DNA of 56,556 nt from JANLYQ01 sp031365725 (GCA_031365725.1 JANLYQ010000067.1:1-56556); one strand, 5' to 3'; shown: positions 1 through 9,320, counted from the stretch's first letter. The notes: generated by a model from the letters alone, not told the origin. Made by a program: numbers and translations.

Positions 1-701
1 AGGCGTTCTTGACGTCCAACGCTTTCCTCGCAGACAACGATGGAGCCCCCTGGGCGGTGTTCGGTAACTGGCTAGACACCGCCACCGTCGCCGCTCGGGG
101 CCTGCGCTCCCGGCAGACAAGACGAGACGCGACGTGGGGACCTTTGCTGGCCCCAGCGGGGACATTTCGTGGCTATCAGCGAGGACTCTCACATGGCCGC
201 GGACAGCCGGTTCGAGCGATCTCGGCGACTCGCTCACATGCCGCGATCCGCGCGGGTGAACGACATTCGTCGCACCGCCGCGGTCATCGACGCTCAACGT
301 TCGACCCGTTCCGCCGATGGATGTCTGGCAAGCAACCGCGCATGGACCGAACTCGATCATGTGGCGCATCGAGCGGTATCCCACGATCGTAGTTGCGCGG
401 GTCACGCGGCGGGGGTGATCACCTGGAACGGGATCCCGCTGGTTACCTGGGCGTCGCGGGCACGAAGAGTCTCGGCTGCACATCGCGATCGCGCACCGTG
501 ATGCGCAAGCAGTTAGGTGGCCAGCCTGGATTGATCGTCGGCGGGTTGAAAAACATGTCCGGCCCACCGCGGCTTGCTGCTCGCGTCGACAGGGACGGCT
601 GTGCGATCTCTCTATCGGCCGGGTGCGGCATTGCGGCCCAGATAGACGCGGCTCTGCGCGCTTGCTCATGACGTCACGTCCAGGGGCTCGAAACGTCAGG
701 A
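1..701. other. No convincing gene
   Basis: Several short overlapping reading frames occur here on both strands, but none has a good ribosome binding site, a recognisable domain or a consistent composition. The stretch looks like decayed or non-coding DNA. I recognise no RNA gene in it. Confidence 0.5.
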
Positions 702-974
702 GTGCTGTCTCCACCAAGACCTGCGCTTGCCGAAAGCAGCTGGCGGCTCGTGGATGCCAGCCAGGAAGCGGGCGCGGCGTTTCCATATGCTCATGCGGGT
801 GACGGACTGTGGCGGGTTCGCGTGACCGGGATCGGCGACACTGCGGACCTGGCGACCGAGGACCCGGTCTGGTACGTCGCCTACGCCTCGAACCTGTCGC
901 GGCGACGTTTCCGTGCCTGGGCCCCGTCACCGGTCGTGCCGCAGTGCGGATGTGCGTCTTACCGCCGCGAGTGA
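702..974 (+). pseudogene. Truncated gamma-glutamylcyclotransferase-like fragment
   Basis: The frame ends with a stretch reading VWYVAYASNLSRRRF, which resembles the N-terminal Y(G/A)SNL nucleotide/substrate loop of GGCT-like proteins common in actinomycetes (usually WYxAYGSNLxxxRF). The usual continuation, a CYLxGG-type segment and the rest of the roughly 200-residue fold, is absent. The frame instead runs into unrelated sequence and stops about 20 residues later. No good start or ribosome binding site is visible, so I regard this as a 5' remnant of a decayed gene. The family call rests on a single motif. Confidence 0.4.
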
Positions 975-1269
975 TGCAGGACTCAGAACCGAGTCGGCCT
1001 CGCGGAACGTCCGGTCCTGCCGCCTTGGGCTCGCCCCGAGAATCGCTCTGCGACGCGCAGAGTGCTTAGGAGGTTGCCGCCTGCGAGATCGTCGAATAGT
1101 GCCAGCTCCGAAACGCCGGGTGCTGCTGCGGCTGGCGCACGCAACCAGCCCTCGACCTCTGCGTAGACAGGCTTTCGGCTTGGGTCCGGTCGGCTCCAAC
1201 CGGGTGGCCTCGGTTGCGATTCGGTGTCGATCATTGCTAGGCCTGTGCCGCACCGGCACGATCTTGACC

Positions 1270-1791
1270 GTGTCGGACGGGCGGTTGGTCGTGGCGGGCG
1301 GGGTCTCGATGCTCCTTGTCCTGGCGGCCGGCTGCGACGGCGGGAGCGCCGCGCCGGCCGGCCACGGGTCGTCTTCGGGTTCGGCCGGCGCGGCGCAGAC
1401 GCTCGGCGTTCTGAGCTCCCCCTCGATCTCCTCGACACCGCCACGGACCGACGCCGACAATCTCCGCGCAGCCGCGCTGGAGTCGGAGCGGACCGTGCGG
1501 CTCGCGCCCCTGCCGCGGGGCGCACGTCGCATCCCGGGAAAGCCCCGCGGGTGGCCGCCGCTCGCGGGTTTCGGGATCAGTCCGTCGAACAGCACCTTGA
1601 CCCGGACCGCGTGGTATGCGGTGCCGCTCAGCGCCGACTCCGTCCAGCGGTTCCTCCTGCATCACTGCCCTCGTGGGATGTCTGGTAAGGGTGAGGGTGT
1701 CGCCTTGAGTACAGGTGTGCGCAGCTACCGGTACCGGACGCTCCAGCCACGCGATCCTGCGCCGAACTGGATGCTGATACCGAGCGGCTGA
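1270..1791 (+). CDS. Small putative lipoprotein of unknown function
   Basis: The GTG at 1270 gives a 173-residue protein beginning with a short hydrophobic segment and a lipobox (LAAGC, Cys about residue 22). This predicts export, lipidation and anchoring on the outer face of the membrane. A Ser/Gly/Ala-rich linker follows, then a compact domain containing TAWYAVPLSADSVQRFLLHHCP and ending in PNWMLIPSG. No family is recognised. An ATG at 1309 (residue 14) would leave too short a signal peptide, so GTG is preferred although its ribosome binding site is weak. The in-frame open sequence upstream of 1270 lacks coding character. It stands alone between decayed DNA and the propeller gene. Confidence 0.55.
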   Translation: MSDGRLVVAGGVSMLLVLAAGCDGGSAAPAGHGSSSGSAGAAQTLGVLSSPSISSTPPRTDADNLRAAALESERTVRLAPLPRGARRIPGKPRGWPPLAGFGISPSNSTLTRTAWYAVPLSADSVQRFLLHHCPRGMSGKGEGVALSTGVRSYRYRTLQPRDPAPNWMLIPSG

Positions 1792-2083
1792 GGCCGGCTG
1801 CCTAGCAGGAGCGTGCAGAGCCGGTGGCGCTAGCAGGGCGGGAGGGGGCTGCGCGACTGCGCGACCGCGCGAGCGCGCCGTTGTCCAGTTCGGGGCGCAG
1901 ATGGTCACCGGTCGAGCGCGCGCAGCACCACCAAGCAGGCATCACCAACTCCCACCGTCGGGCTGATTCCTACGTGGGTGAGCTCCACGCAAGCGCTACC
2001 ACGTATGTCCTGCTCGTGGCGCCACCGATGCGCGTGCCGACCAGCCGGCACGACGGTAGAGGCATCCGACCAAGGAGGACCCC

Positions 2084-3148
2084 ATGCGGCGTCGCTCGCT
2101 GAACCATCGCCCGACCATGCTGGTGGCCGCCCTGGTGGCGGCCCTGTCAGCGCCGGCAGGAGCCGCAGTGGCGACGCCACCCGGTCCGAACGGCCGAATC
2201 AGCTACATGTCGCGGGACGACGCGGGCCACTGGCAGACCTGGACCGCGAACCCCGACCTGAGCCACCGGCACCAAATCACCAGCGGCGACGTCGACAACG
2301 CCTGGGCCGTCTGGTCGCCTGACGGGCAGCGCCTCGCCTTCGACAGCGCACGGCTCGCGCCTGAGGCGAACGGTGACCTTACCGAGATCTTCACCATGGA
2401 CCCGGATGGCTCGCAGGTGGAGCAAGTGACGCACATCGGTGGCTTCTCATATGAGCCCGCGTGGTCACCGGCCGGCGATCTCATCGCCTTCTCCAGCGAC
2501 GGCGGCCACTACCCGACCGCACAAGGCATCTACGTTGTGCACCCAGACGGCACCGGCCTGGAGCGGATCGTGGCCCTGCCACGTGACGTGCCGAACGTCG
2601 TCTGGCTCGACGCCCCCCGAATTTCCCCGGACGGCCGACACGTCGTCTACACCGTCATACGGGGCGGCAAGGACACCCGGCACACGTACGTCGGCGAGGT
2701 CGACTCGCTCTGGGTCGCAGACATCAACGGCAGGAACGCCCACCGCATCGTCCCTTGGGGCATCCACGTCGGCGACGCCGATTGGTCGCCCGACGGCACC
2801 CGGCTGGCCTTCGAGACCACCCAGCAGCACCTCGGCAACGCCGCGAGCGTGATGCTGGTCAACGCCGACGGTTCCAGGCTGCATGCCGTCACCGACGACG
2901 TGGGCATCGTCGGAATCGGAACCTTGGTGGGCAAGGGCGCCTCCACCGCGTTCCGCGTCGAGACGAGCTATGACCCTGTCTGGTCGCCGGACGGCACCAC
3001 CATCCTGTTTTCCCACGGCAGCTTCACCAGCACCGCTGGTGGCGACGGGTTGCAGCGGATCAACCCCGACGGATCCGGCCAGGCCTATGTCTCCGACGTC
3101 CGCGTCTCCGCTCACCAGGTGGACTGGGGGACCGCACCCCTGGAGTAG
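2084..3148 (+). CDS. Secreted TolB-like/PD40 beta-propeller protein
   Basis: This 354-residue protein has a perfect AAGGAGG site at 2072-2078, six bases before the ATG. The N-terminus is a Sec signal peptide (basic MRRRSLNHR, a hydrophobic run, then Ala-rich cleavage region ending near AAVA). The mature part has PD40/WD40-like blades: repeats of the WSPDG(Q/T)xLAF type near residues 76, 125, 232 and 298, with an ISPDGRHVVY variant near 180. Such propellers act as extracytoplasmic binding or scaffolding modules; no catalytic residues are evident. A palindromic terminator-like sequence follows the stop. It lies just upstream of the split-kinase operon in the same direction, but about 200 bases and a hairpin separate them. 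Confidence 0.8.
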   Translation: MRRRSLNHRPTMLVAALVAALSAPAGAAVATPPGPNGRISYMSRDDAGHWQTWTANPDLSHRHQITSGDVDNAWAVWSPDGQRLAFDSARLAPEANGDLTEIFTMDPDGSQVEQVTHIGGFSYEPAWSPAGDLIAFSSDGGHYPTAQGIYVVHPDGTGLERIVALPRDVPNVVWLDAPRISPDGRHVVYTVIRGGKDTRHTYVGEVDSLWVADINGRNAHRIVPWGIHVGDADWSPDGTRLAFETTQQHLGNAASVMLVNADGSRLHAVTDDVGIVGIGTLVGKGASTAFRVETSYDPVWSPDGTTILFSHGSFTSTAGGDGLQRINPDGSGQAYVSDVRVSAHQVDWGTAPLE

Positions 3149-3161
3149 CAAGACAAGAGCC

Positions 3162-3177
3162 GGGCGTCGCGACGCCC
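3162..3177 (+). terminator. Perfect palindrome after propeller gene
   Basis: GGGCGTCGCGACGCCC is a perfect 16-bp inverted repeat starting 14 bases after the stop of the propeller gene. It can form a GC-rich hairpin with no following T-run, as is common for actinomycete terminators. Its role as a terminator is inferred from position. Confidence 0.5.
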
Positions 3178-3344
3178 CGCTGACCGACGGCTCCTTGAAC
3201 CGAACACGGGCCCCACGAGTCAGAGGACAGGACGCTGTTCGACCCCCTCCGTCCGGCGACCGGCGCGACGAAACGGCGCTGAACGAAGTGGATGACGTGG
3301 CCAAACGAGTCCGGGAGCGTCGGTTGCGGGTCAACAATCCGAGC

Positions 3345-4946
3345 ATGCGCCTGCCGCCGGTCGCTCTGCCGGTAGTCGGCGCGGCCGTCGCGGTTGCCGC
3401 AACGGGCCTGCCGGTGGTGCTGCACCACCGGGACCCCGACGTCGTCAACCTCGGCGCCGGCCTGATCTTGCTAGTCGCGGGAGCGCAGCTGGTGGCCTGG
3501 GAGTCGACGCGGCTCAGCGGGATGTGCCTCGTGTGGGCTTCGGTGGCCTGGTTCGCACCCGATTTGTCAGGCGACGTGGCCGTGGTGGGACCGGTGCTCG
3601 GTGCCGTCGCGCTCGCGCATGTCCCGCTACTTGCTGCCGCTGTGCTGGTGGCTCCGGAGGGGAGGTGGGCGCGCCGCGACGGCCCCGTGGTGGCCCTCGC
3701 GGTGGTCGCGTCGGCATCGGCCGCCACCGGGGGCTACCAGGTCCTGGTGCCGGCCACAGGGCTGGCCCTGCTCGCGTCCGGAGTCTCGACGTGGCGCCAC
3801 CTGCCCCGGCACAGTCGACGGCCGGCCCTTGCCTACCTGTGCGCCGTGGTCGCGCTTGGGGGTGCGCTGGTCGCTGTCCAGGTCGTGCGGCTCGTGCTCG
3901 ACGGGGCAGCCGAGTCGCGCCTGTTCGCGGCCTACGCGGGGCTGCTCGCCGTCGCCGCGGTCGCGCTCGTTGGCGTCGGGCCGTGGTTGCGGGGCTCGGC
4001 CGCCCTGGACGTCGGCGCAGATGCCCTCGGGACCCTCGATGGGCTGCTCGCCGACGTGACCGGTGACCCGGCCGCTCACGTCGTGGTGCAGGTGGAGCGT
4101 GGGCGCTGGGTCCGGCTGGACGGCACCGACACCGACGCGCCACTGCTGGGGGAGGCGGTTGCTCGCTTTGAGGCGGCCCGTCCCATCCCTGTGTCGCTCG
4201 CGGCCGCGATGGGCGACGCGGTCCAGCTGGCAGGTGCCAATGTGCGCGCCAGGTGGGCGCTCATGGACAAGGTCCGCGAGCTCGACGCTCTGCGCGGCAG
4301 GCTCGTCCGGGTCGAAGACGACGAACGCTCTGCCTTGGTGGCAGACCTCGCGACTGGCCCGCTCGCCGCCCTCCGTGAGCTTCGCATCGCACTCGTGGTC
4401 GGCGGCGCAGCACCGGAACTTGTGGAGCACCTGCGCGGCACGGAGCGAGATATCGCCGACGTGGCGGCTGGGCTGGACCCGCTGGCCGGGTTTGTCACCG
4501 TGCCCGCTGCGATGCGCCGGCTGGCCAAGCAGCTCGGGGCCACCTTCGTGGGGGACCCCGAGGTCGAGGTGGACGCGACGGTGGGGCGCGCGTTGTGGTT
4601 CGCGGGTGCGGAGGCGCTCACCAACGCCGCGAAGCACGCACCAGGGGCCGCACGACATGTCCGGCTGTTCACGGACCGCACCGAGGTGGTGCTCGTGGTG
4701 CTCGACGCCGGCCCCGGGCCGGGACTCGCGGCCGGCCCCGGTACGGGAGGCTTGGTGGGCGTCCGGGACCGGCTGGCGGCAGTCGGCGGAACGGTCTTCG
4801 TGGCTGCCGCCGACCCGGGGACGCGGGTTGAGGTCCGGGTCTCTGGCACGCGTCAGCACGTAGGCGAGTCCGGCGCTGACGCCGATGCTGGACAGGGCGC
4901 GACATTCCTAGCCTCGAGAGCACCGACTTCGGAGGTGTCCCCATGA
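3345..4946 (+). CDS. Split sensor kinase subunit A: HATPase present, phospho-His missing
   Basis: From the ATG at 3345 the protein is 533 residues (in-frame GTGs at 3288 and 3297 are alternatives). The first ~230 residues are a run of about seven hydrophobic segments, typical of DesK/NarX-like membrane kinases. The HisKA_3 helix aligns well (RLVRVEDDERSALVADLATG), but where the family has RDLHDGAQQ this protein reads ADLATGPLA, so Ala (about residue 336) replaces the phospho-accepting His. The C-terminal ATPase domain is intact: N-box EALTNAAKHA (about 423), G1 DAGPGPG (about 454), G2 GTGGLVGVRDRL (about 466). It should bind ATP but cannot phosphorylate itself. Its stop overlaps the next ATG (ATGA), so it is translationally coupled to the binding-protein gene. 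Confidence 0.85.
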   Translation: MRLPPVALPVVGAAVAVAATGLPVVLHHRDPDVVNLGAGLILLVAGAQLVAWESTRLSGMCLVWASVAWFAPDLSGDVAVVGPVLGAVALAHVPLLAAAVLVAPEGRWARRDGPVVALAVVASASAATGGYQVLVPATGLALLASGVSTWRHLPRHSRRPALAYLCAVVALGGALVAVQVVRLVLDGAAESRLFAAYAGLLAVAAVALVGVGPWLRGSAALDVGADALGTLDGLLADVTGDPAAHVVVQVERGRWVRLDGTDTDAPLLGEAVARFEAARPIPVSLAAAMGDAVQLAGANVRARWALMDKVRELDALRGRLVRVEDDERSALVADLATGPLAALRELRIALVVGGAAPELVEHLRGTERDIADVAAGLDPLAGFVTVPAAMRRLAKQLGATFVGDPEVEVDATVGRALWFAGAEALTNAAKHAPGAARHVRLFTDRTEVVLVVLDAGPGPGLAAGPGTGGLVGVRDRLAAVGGTVFVAAADPGTRVEVRVSGTRQHVGESGADADAGQGATFLASRAPTSEVSP

Positions 4947-6427
4947 GGCTTCGACCCGCAATTGCCCTGCTCTTGGTCCCCCTGCTCCCGCTCACCGGCT
5001 GCGGCAGCAGTGACGCGCCGTCCAAAGCCGGCGGCCCGGCGAAGAGCGCCACCCTCACGGCCGTCACGTACACCACGAACGCGCTGGCCGGAGAGACCAT
5101 GGCCCACCTAGTCGACGACGTCGCCGAGAAGTCCGACGGCGCGGTGCACCTGAAGCAAGGCCCGGCGGTCGACCCCGGCGCCCAGGACGGCTCCGCGGAC
5201 GTCATCGGGATGGTTCGCGACGGTACCGTCGACGTCGGCATCGTCGCTTCCCGGACCTTCGACCTGGAGGGTGCGACCAGCCTGCAAGCACTGAACGCGC
5301 CGATGATCGTTGACTCGCCGGCACAGGCCGCGGCATTCCTCTCCGACCCTGCTACCGGGCCGATGCTCGCCGGCCTCGACAAGGCCGGAGTGGTGGGACT
5401 CGCATTGACCTACGACCAGATGCGGCAACCGCTCGGATACAACGGGCCGCTCGAACCGCAGAAGCTGACGGGCACACGAGTGCTGGCCCGTCCCAGCAAG
5501 GCGAGCGCGCTGGTGCTCTCCGCGCTCGGTGCCACCGCCGACCCCCGCAACGGCGACGACGCCGCATCGGCGATCGACGACGGAAAGGTGGTCGGGGCGG
5601 AGACCTCGATCGACCGCCCGTCCGGGTCCCAGAGCGGCGTCAACGGACACATCTCGGCCATCACAGCGAACGTGCAGCTGTCGATCAAGGCCAACGTGGT
5701 CATCGTCAACCCGAAGGTGTGGGCCGGCCTTACCAAGGACCAGCAGAACGGGCTGCGCGCAGCCGCGACCGCCACCAGGAACTGGGCGTCGCACCAGGTA
5801 GTGACCCTGTCGACGTCCGCGCGAACGTTCTGCGACCGGCACCTCGGCGACGTCGTCATCGCTGACACTGACCAGCTCACCGCCTGGCGGCAAGGGGTCG
5901 CGTCTGCGGTGAGCGCGCTCGAGCAGGCAGACCCGGTGACCGCTGCGGCACTGGACCGGATGCATGCCCTGGTCGCCGCGTCCCCGTCCACCGACATGCC
6001 GACGGCCTGCACGTCCACACCGGCTGACCAGTTGCCGAGCGTCGATGCCAGCGGCGACCAAACTGTCGTGGCAGGCGAGTGGCGGCTGCTCGCCTCGGCG
6101 GGGAAGCTCGCAGCAGCCGGCGCCTCTCAGCAGGACGTCGGACTCAACGCTGGTGCATGGACGTTCTACCTCGGCCACGACGGGAAGTTCTCCTATGTGG
6201 AGCCGCGTGGACGCTCCTGCCGCGGGACATTCGCGGTCAACGGGGACCGTCTCTCGATGCTCGAGGACACCTCGGTCGGTGACTGCGACGGACAGTGGGA
6301 GCTCACGTTCACCCGAGCGGGTGACCGGATGACGTGGACCCCCACAGCGGAGTTCGAGGCCACCTATCCACCGCTGACCGGATTTTTCGCCAACCCCCTC
6401 GAACTGATCGGCGACCCACCCAAGTGA
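4943..6427 (+). CDS. DctP-like substrate-binding lipoprotein with extra C-terminal domain
   Basis: This 494-residue protein starts at the ATG inside the ATGA overlap with kinase A. Residues 1-20 are a lipoprotein signal (LPLTGC, Cys 20). Residues about 40-330 resemble TRAP-transporter DctP solute-binding proteins: a VTYTTNALAGETMAHLVDDV opening, VRDGTVDVGIVASRTF, a LTGTRVLARPSKASALVLSALG segment and IKANVVIVNPKVWAGLTKDQQ. The last ~110 residues form a separate Cys-containing beta-rich region (FYLGHDGKFSYVEPRGRSCRGTF) not found in ordinary DctP. No DctQ/DctM permease genes are nearby. Its place between two half-kinases suggests an extracellular ligand sensor rather than a transport component; this role is inferred. 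Confidence 0.75.
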   Translation: MRLRPAIALLLVPLLPLTGCGSSDAPSKAGGPAKSATLTAVTYTTNALAGETMAHLVDDVAEKSDGAVHLKQGPAVDPGAQDGSADVIGMVRDGTVDVGIVASRTFDLEGATSLQALNAPMIVDSPAQAAAFLSDPATGPMLAGLDKAGVVGLALTYDQMRQPLGYNGPLEPQKLTGTRVLARPSKASALVLSALGATADPRNGDDAASAIDDGKVVGAETSIDRPSGSQSGVNGHISAITANVQLSIKANVVIVNPKVWAGLTKDQQNGLRAAATATRNWASHQVVTLSTSARTFCDRHLGDVVIADTDQLTAWRQGVASAVSALEQADPVTAAALDRMHALVAASPSTDMPTACTSTPADQLPSVDASGDQTVVAGEWRLLASAGKLAAAGASQQDVGLNAGAWTFYLGHDGKFSYVEPRGRSCRGTFAVNGDRLSMLEDTSVGDCDGQWELTFTRAGDRMTWTPTAEFEATYPPLTGFFANPLELIGDPPK

Positions 6428-7893
6428 CCGCGGCCTTGCTGGCGCTGGCCACCACACTCGTAGTCACGGGCGTGGCGGCCGCCGCCGGCACAATCATCGC
6501 CCGCCTTCGCAACCTGGCGGCCGTGGCGGGCGGCGTCGCGCTGCTCACGGTGGCCAACGGGCGCTTGCTGACGACCAGCCCCACCGAGCGGTCACTGGCG
6601 GCTGCAGCCGCTCCACTGCTGGTCGCGCTCGCCGCGGTCGTCGTCGCCGGTTGGCGCCCCGCGACGGCGCTGGCGGCCGCGGGCGCCCTGGTCGCCGGGC
6701 CGTTGCGGCAGCTGTTCGACGACCCGTTCCACGACCCTGGCTGCCTAGTGCGCTGCGACCCGAACCCGCTGGCTATGTCCCCGCACCCGGGTCTGGCCGA
6801 CCTCGCGCATCTCGGCGGCTCTGCTGTCCTGCTGCTCTCCCTGCTCGCTGCTGCCCGGACCTTGAAGCCCCAATCGCTAGCCGTGGCCGCGCAAGCTCTG
6901 GTCGCGGTCCCTCTCACCGCTGCTGCCGAACCGTCTGGCCCGCTACTGGCGGCCAGCATCGCCGCGCTGGCGCTGGGCTTTGACCTCCTGCGCGCGACCA
7001 CCCGCAGCGCCCGCCTCGCCGGCGCCGTCGCTGCCCTGGGCTCGGCGCCCGACCCGGAGGTGGTGCTCGCCGAGGCGCTTGGTACCACTTCCGTATCGCT
7101 CGGCTACCCCGTAGGCGACGGACTGCTGCTCGACCGGGCTGGTCGCGCCATGCCTGCGCCCGCACGCGGCCAAGACGTCGTGGACATCGTGGGCCCGCAA
7201 GGCCCAGTCGCTCAGCTCCGTGGGCGGCTGACCGCGGTGGCTCCCCGCGAGCTCGTACAGGTCCTGCGTGGCCCCGCGAGGCTCGCGTTGGAGAACAATC
7301 GGCTCGCCGCCGAAGCATCACTGCGAAGCCAGGAGATCCGGTCCTCCGCCGAGCGGCTCGTCATACTCGCTGAGCGCGGCCGCCGGCACCTGGAACGAGA
7401 CCTGCACGACGGAGCCCAGCGCCACGTACTCACCCTGGGCCTCGCCATTCAGTCCGCACCTGAGCTGCCCGACGCGGTCCGCCGCGAAGCAGCCAGCGCG
7501 GTCCGAAAGGTGCTCGACCAACTCCGCGACGTCGCTCACGGCATCCGCCCCCCACAGCTGGACACCGGCGGCCTCGGCCACGCCTGGGCCGTCCTGGCCG
7601 ACCGCAGCCCCGTCCCGGTCGAGGTCGGGACCGTCCCCGACAACATCGACCGGACGACGGCCGAAGCCGCCTACCGGCTGCTGGAGAACACGCTGCGCAC
7701 CGCTACCGAGGCGGTAACCGCGACATTCCGACTCACCGACAGCGGGTGCACGGTCACCGTCACTGCCGCAGCCGGCGGCATCCTCCGCACGCGCACCGCA
7801 GATCAGTTCCGCGCCCTCGGTGGCTCACTTCGCTCAGAGCCGATCAGCTCGGGATGGCGCCACGAGGGCCGCCTGCCTCCTACGCTCGGGTGA
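6424..7893 (+). CDS. Split sensor kinase subunit B: phospho-His present, ATPase degenerate
   Basis: The GTG at 6424 overlaps the preceding TGA (GTGA) and gives 489 residues. The N-terminal ~200 residues are hydrophobic segments with an extracytoplasmic Cys-containing loop (FHDPGCLVRCDPNPL, about 100-114) that recurs in actinomycete sensor kinases. A GAF-like linker follows (VSLGYPVGDGLLLDRAG). The HisKA_3 motif is complete: RRHLERDLHDGAQRHV, His at about residue 328. The ATPase domain is not: the N-box position reads AAYRLLENTLRTATEA, lacking the normal Glu and Asn, the DxGxG motif is replaced by TAAAGGILRTR, and the G2 box is absent. It should therefore accept phosphate but not bind ATP, the mirror image of kinase A. 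The TGA overlaps the regulator start. Confidence 0.85.
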   Translation: MTAALLALATTLVVTGVAAAAGTIIARLRNLAAVAGGVALLTVANGRLLTTSPTERSLAAAAAPLLVALAAVVVAGWRPATALAAAGALVAGPLRQLFDDPFHDPGCLVRCDPNPLAMSPHPGLADLAHLGGSAVLLLSLLAAARTLKPQSLAVAAQALVAVPLTAAAEPSGPLLAASIAALALGFDLLRATTRSARLAGAVAALGSAPDPEVVLAEALGTTSVSLGYPVGDGLLLDRAGRAMPAPARGQDVVDIVGPQGPVAQLRGRLTAVAPRELVQVLRGPARLALENNRLAAEASLRSQEIRSSAERLVILAERGRRHLERDLHDGAQRHVLTLGLAIQSAPELPDAVRREAASAVRKVLDQLRDVAHGIRPPQLDTGGLGHAWAVLADRSPVPVEVGTVPDNIDRTTAEAAYRLLENTLRTATEAVTATFRLTDSGCTVTVTAAAGGILRTRTADQFRALGGSLRSEPISSGWRHEGRLPPTLG

Positions 7894-8579
7894 TGGCAGA
7901 AGCCGCCCGCCCGCATTCTGGCCCGGCGCCGATTCGGGTCGTCGTCGCCGAGGACGAGCTCGTCACACGCGCCGGCATCGTGCACCTGCTCCACGCCGAC
8001 GGCTTCGACGTCGTCGCGGAAGCCAGCGACCTCCGGGAGCTGCTTGCCGCCGTCGACACCCACCGGCCGGACGCAGCCGTCGTCGACGTCCGGATGCCGC
8101 CGACCCACACCACCGAAGGGCTTGACGGGGCCGCCCAGGTGCGCCGGAGGCACCCGGGAACCGCGGTCCTGCTGCTCTCGCATGTCGTCGACCCTGACCT
8201 CGTCATGGGCCTGCTCGAGCAGCACACAAACATCGGCTACCTGCTAAAGGACCGCGTCCTGGAAGCCACCGCCCTCGGCGACGGCGTTCGCCGGGTCACC
8301 GCCGGCGAGCTCGTCGTCGACCCCGCGGTCGTCGCCGCAGTCATCGACCGCAAACGACGATCCCAGCCCCTCGACCGCCTGACCCCACGCGAACGGGAGG
8401 TCCTCGCCCTTCTCGCCGAAGGGCTCAGCAACGCCGGCATCGCCCAGCGGCTCGTCCTCAGCGAACGCACCGTCGAGGTCCACGTCGCCCAGTTGTTGAG
8501 CAAGCTCGACCTGCCCGCCGACGCCACCTCGAACCGACGAGTACTCGCGGTCCTCGCGCACCTGCGCGCCGCCACCTAA
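7893..8579 (+). CDS. NarL/LuxR-family response regulator
   Basis: This 228-residue regulator starts at the ATG in a TGATG junction with kinase B (a GTG at 7890 is an alternative). The receiver domain (about 13-130) has the acidic pocket VVVAEDE, the phosphoacceptor Asp in VVDVRMPP (about residue 65) and the conserved Lys in YLLKDRV (about 119). The C-terminal LuxR-type helix-turn-helix starts at LTPREREVLALLAEG (about 163) and includes IAQRLVLSERTVEVHV. It is the last gene of the four-gene operon and is the expected phosphate recipient from the His of kinase B. Target genes cannot be deduced; the operon itself or the upstream propeller gene are possible. Confidence 0.92.
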   Translation: MAEAARPHSGPAPIRVVVAEDELVTRAGIVHLLHADGFDVVAEASDLRELLAAVDTHRPDAAVVDVRMPPTHTTEGLDGAAQVRRRHPGTAVLLLSHVVDPDLVMGLLEQHTNIGYLLKDRVLEATALGDGVRRVTAGELVVDPAVVAAVIDRKRRSQPLDRLTPREREVLALLAEGLSNAGIAQRLVLSERTVEVHVAQLLSKLDLPADATSNRRVLAVLAHLRAAT

Positions 8580-9320
8580 CGCCGAACAGCGCCATGACCC
8601 GCTGAGACGACACACCCTCCAACACGCGAGCCGGGCGGGGGCGGCAGCACGGCGCCTGCCGTCTGTGCATGCATCCGACCGACTCAACCGGCACTGCTTC
8701 ATGCCCCCGGACAGGGCGGCCACTAGCCAACGGTTTTCCTCGTGTCCATGCTGGCCTTGTGACCGCGCCAGGCGAGTGCTCCATCAGCCTCAACGAGCTT
8801 GTTCACACCGCAAAGGTGCCGCTCGACCAGCAGGTCGAAAAGCGGGATACTGGGGACCGCCCGGAACACGACGAGGCTGCAGGACCTTTTCCTGGGAACG
8901 TCCGCCCGTACGGTGCGTAAGCGGCGACGGGTCGGGGCCGCCAGCTGAGCAACCGATCGGTGCTAGTGGCCAACTCTGCGACATCCGCTCGTCGGCAGGT
9001 CCGGTTGTCGGCGCGCGCCGACAGGCGGTGGTATGACACACACGGGCTGGTGCCCATGCGGCCAATCGCGTGCGCGCAGTGGAAGGCGATCCCGCCAGCG
9101 GCTTGGGGCAAGCTACGCGGCTCGAGGCAGGGCTCCCTTTGCAATACCCACTCGCTGCGGCGTCGCGAGCCGGCGTAGGAGGGCGTGGCAGCCGAGCTGT
9201 CGGCGCTGATGCGGCTGGTCCACCGCAACGAGCTCGCCGAGGAACCTGCCGCTGCGGCGGCCCGCGTCGGCGCCCCGATCGTGCTGCCCGCATGGACGAC
9301 CAGCCCTTGTGGCCTAACCG
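8580..9320. other. Long gap without a supported gene
   Basis: About 740 bases between the response regulator and the padR leader hold only short overlapping frames on both strands with no motifs and no ribosome binding sites. The stretch may contain decayed genes; I see no RNA gene in it. Confidence 0.45.

Noticed and set aside
2465..3727. A 420-codon minus-strand frame over the propeller and kinase A genes
   Set aside because: Spans two supported plus-strand genes and their terminator; the product is low-complexity.
3885..8579. Reading the two kinases as two ordinary independent two-component kinases
   Set aside because: The missing His in A and the missing N- and G-boxes in B make independent function unlikely; overlaps show one operon with a single regulator.
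8665..9036. Short plus-strand frames between the response regulator and padR
   Set aside because: Overlapping alternatives in several frames with no ribosome binding site or domain; none stands out.
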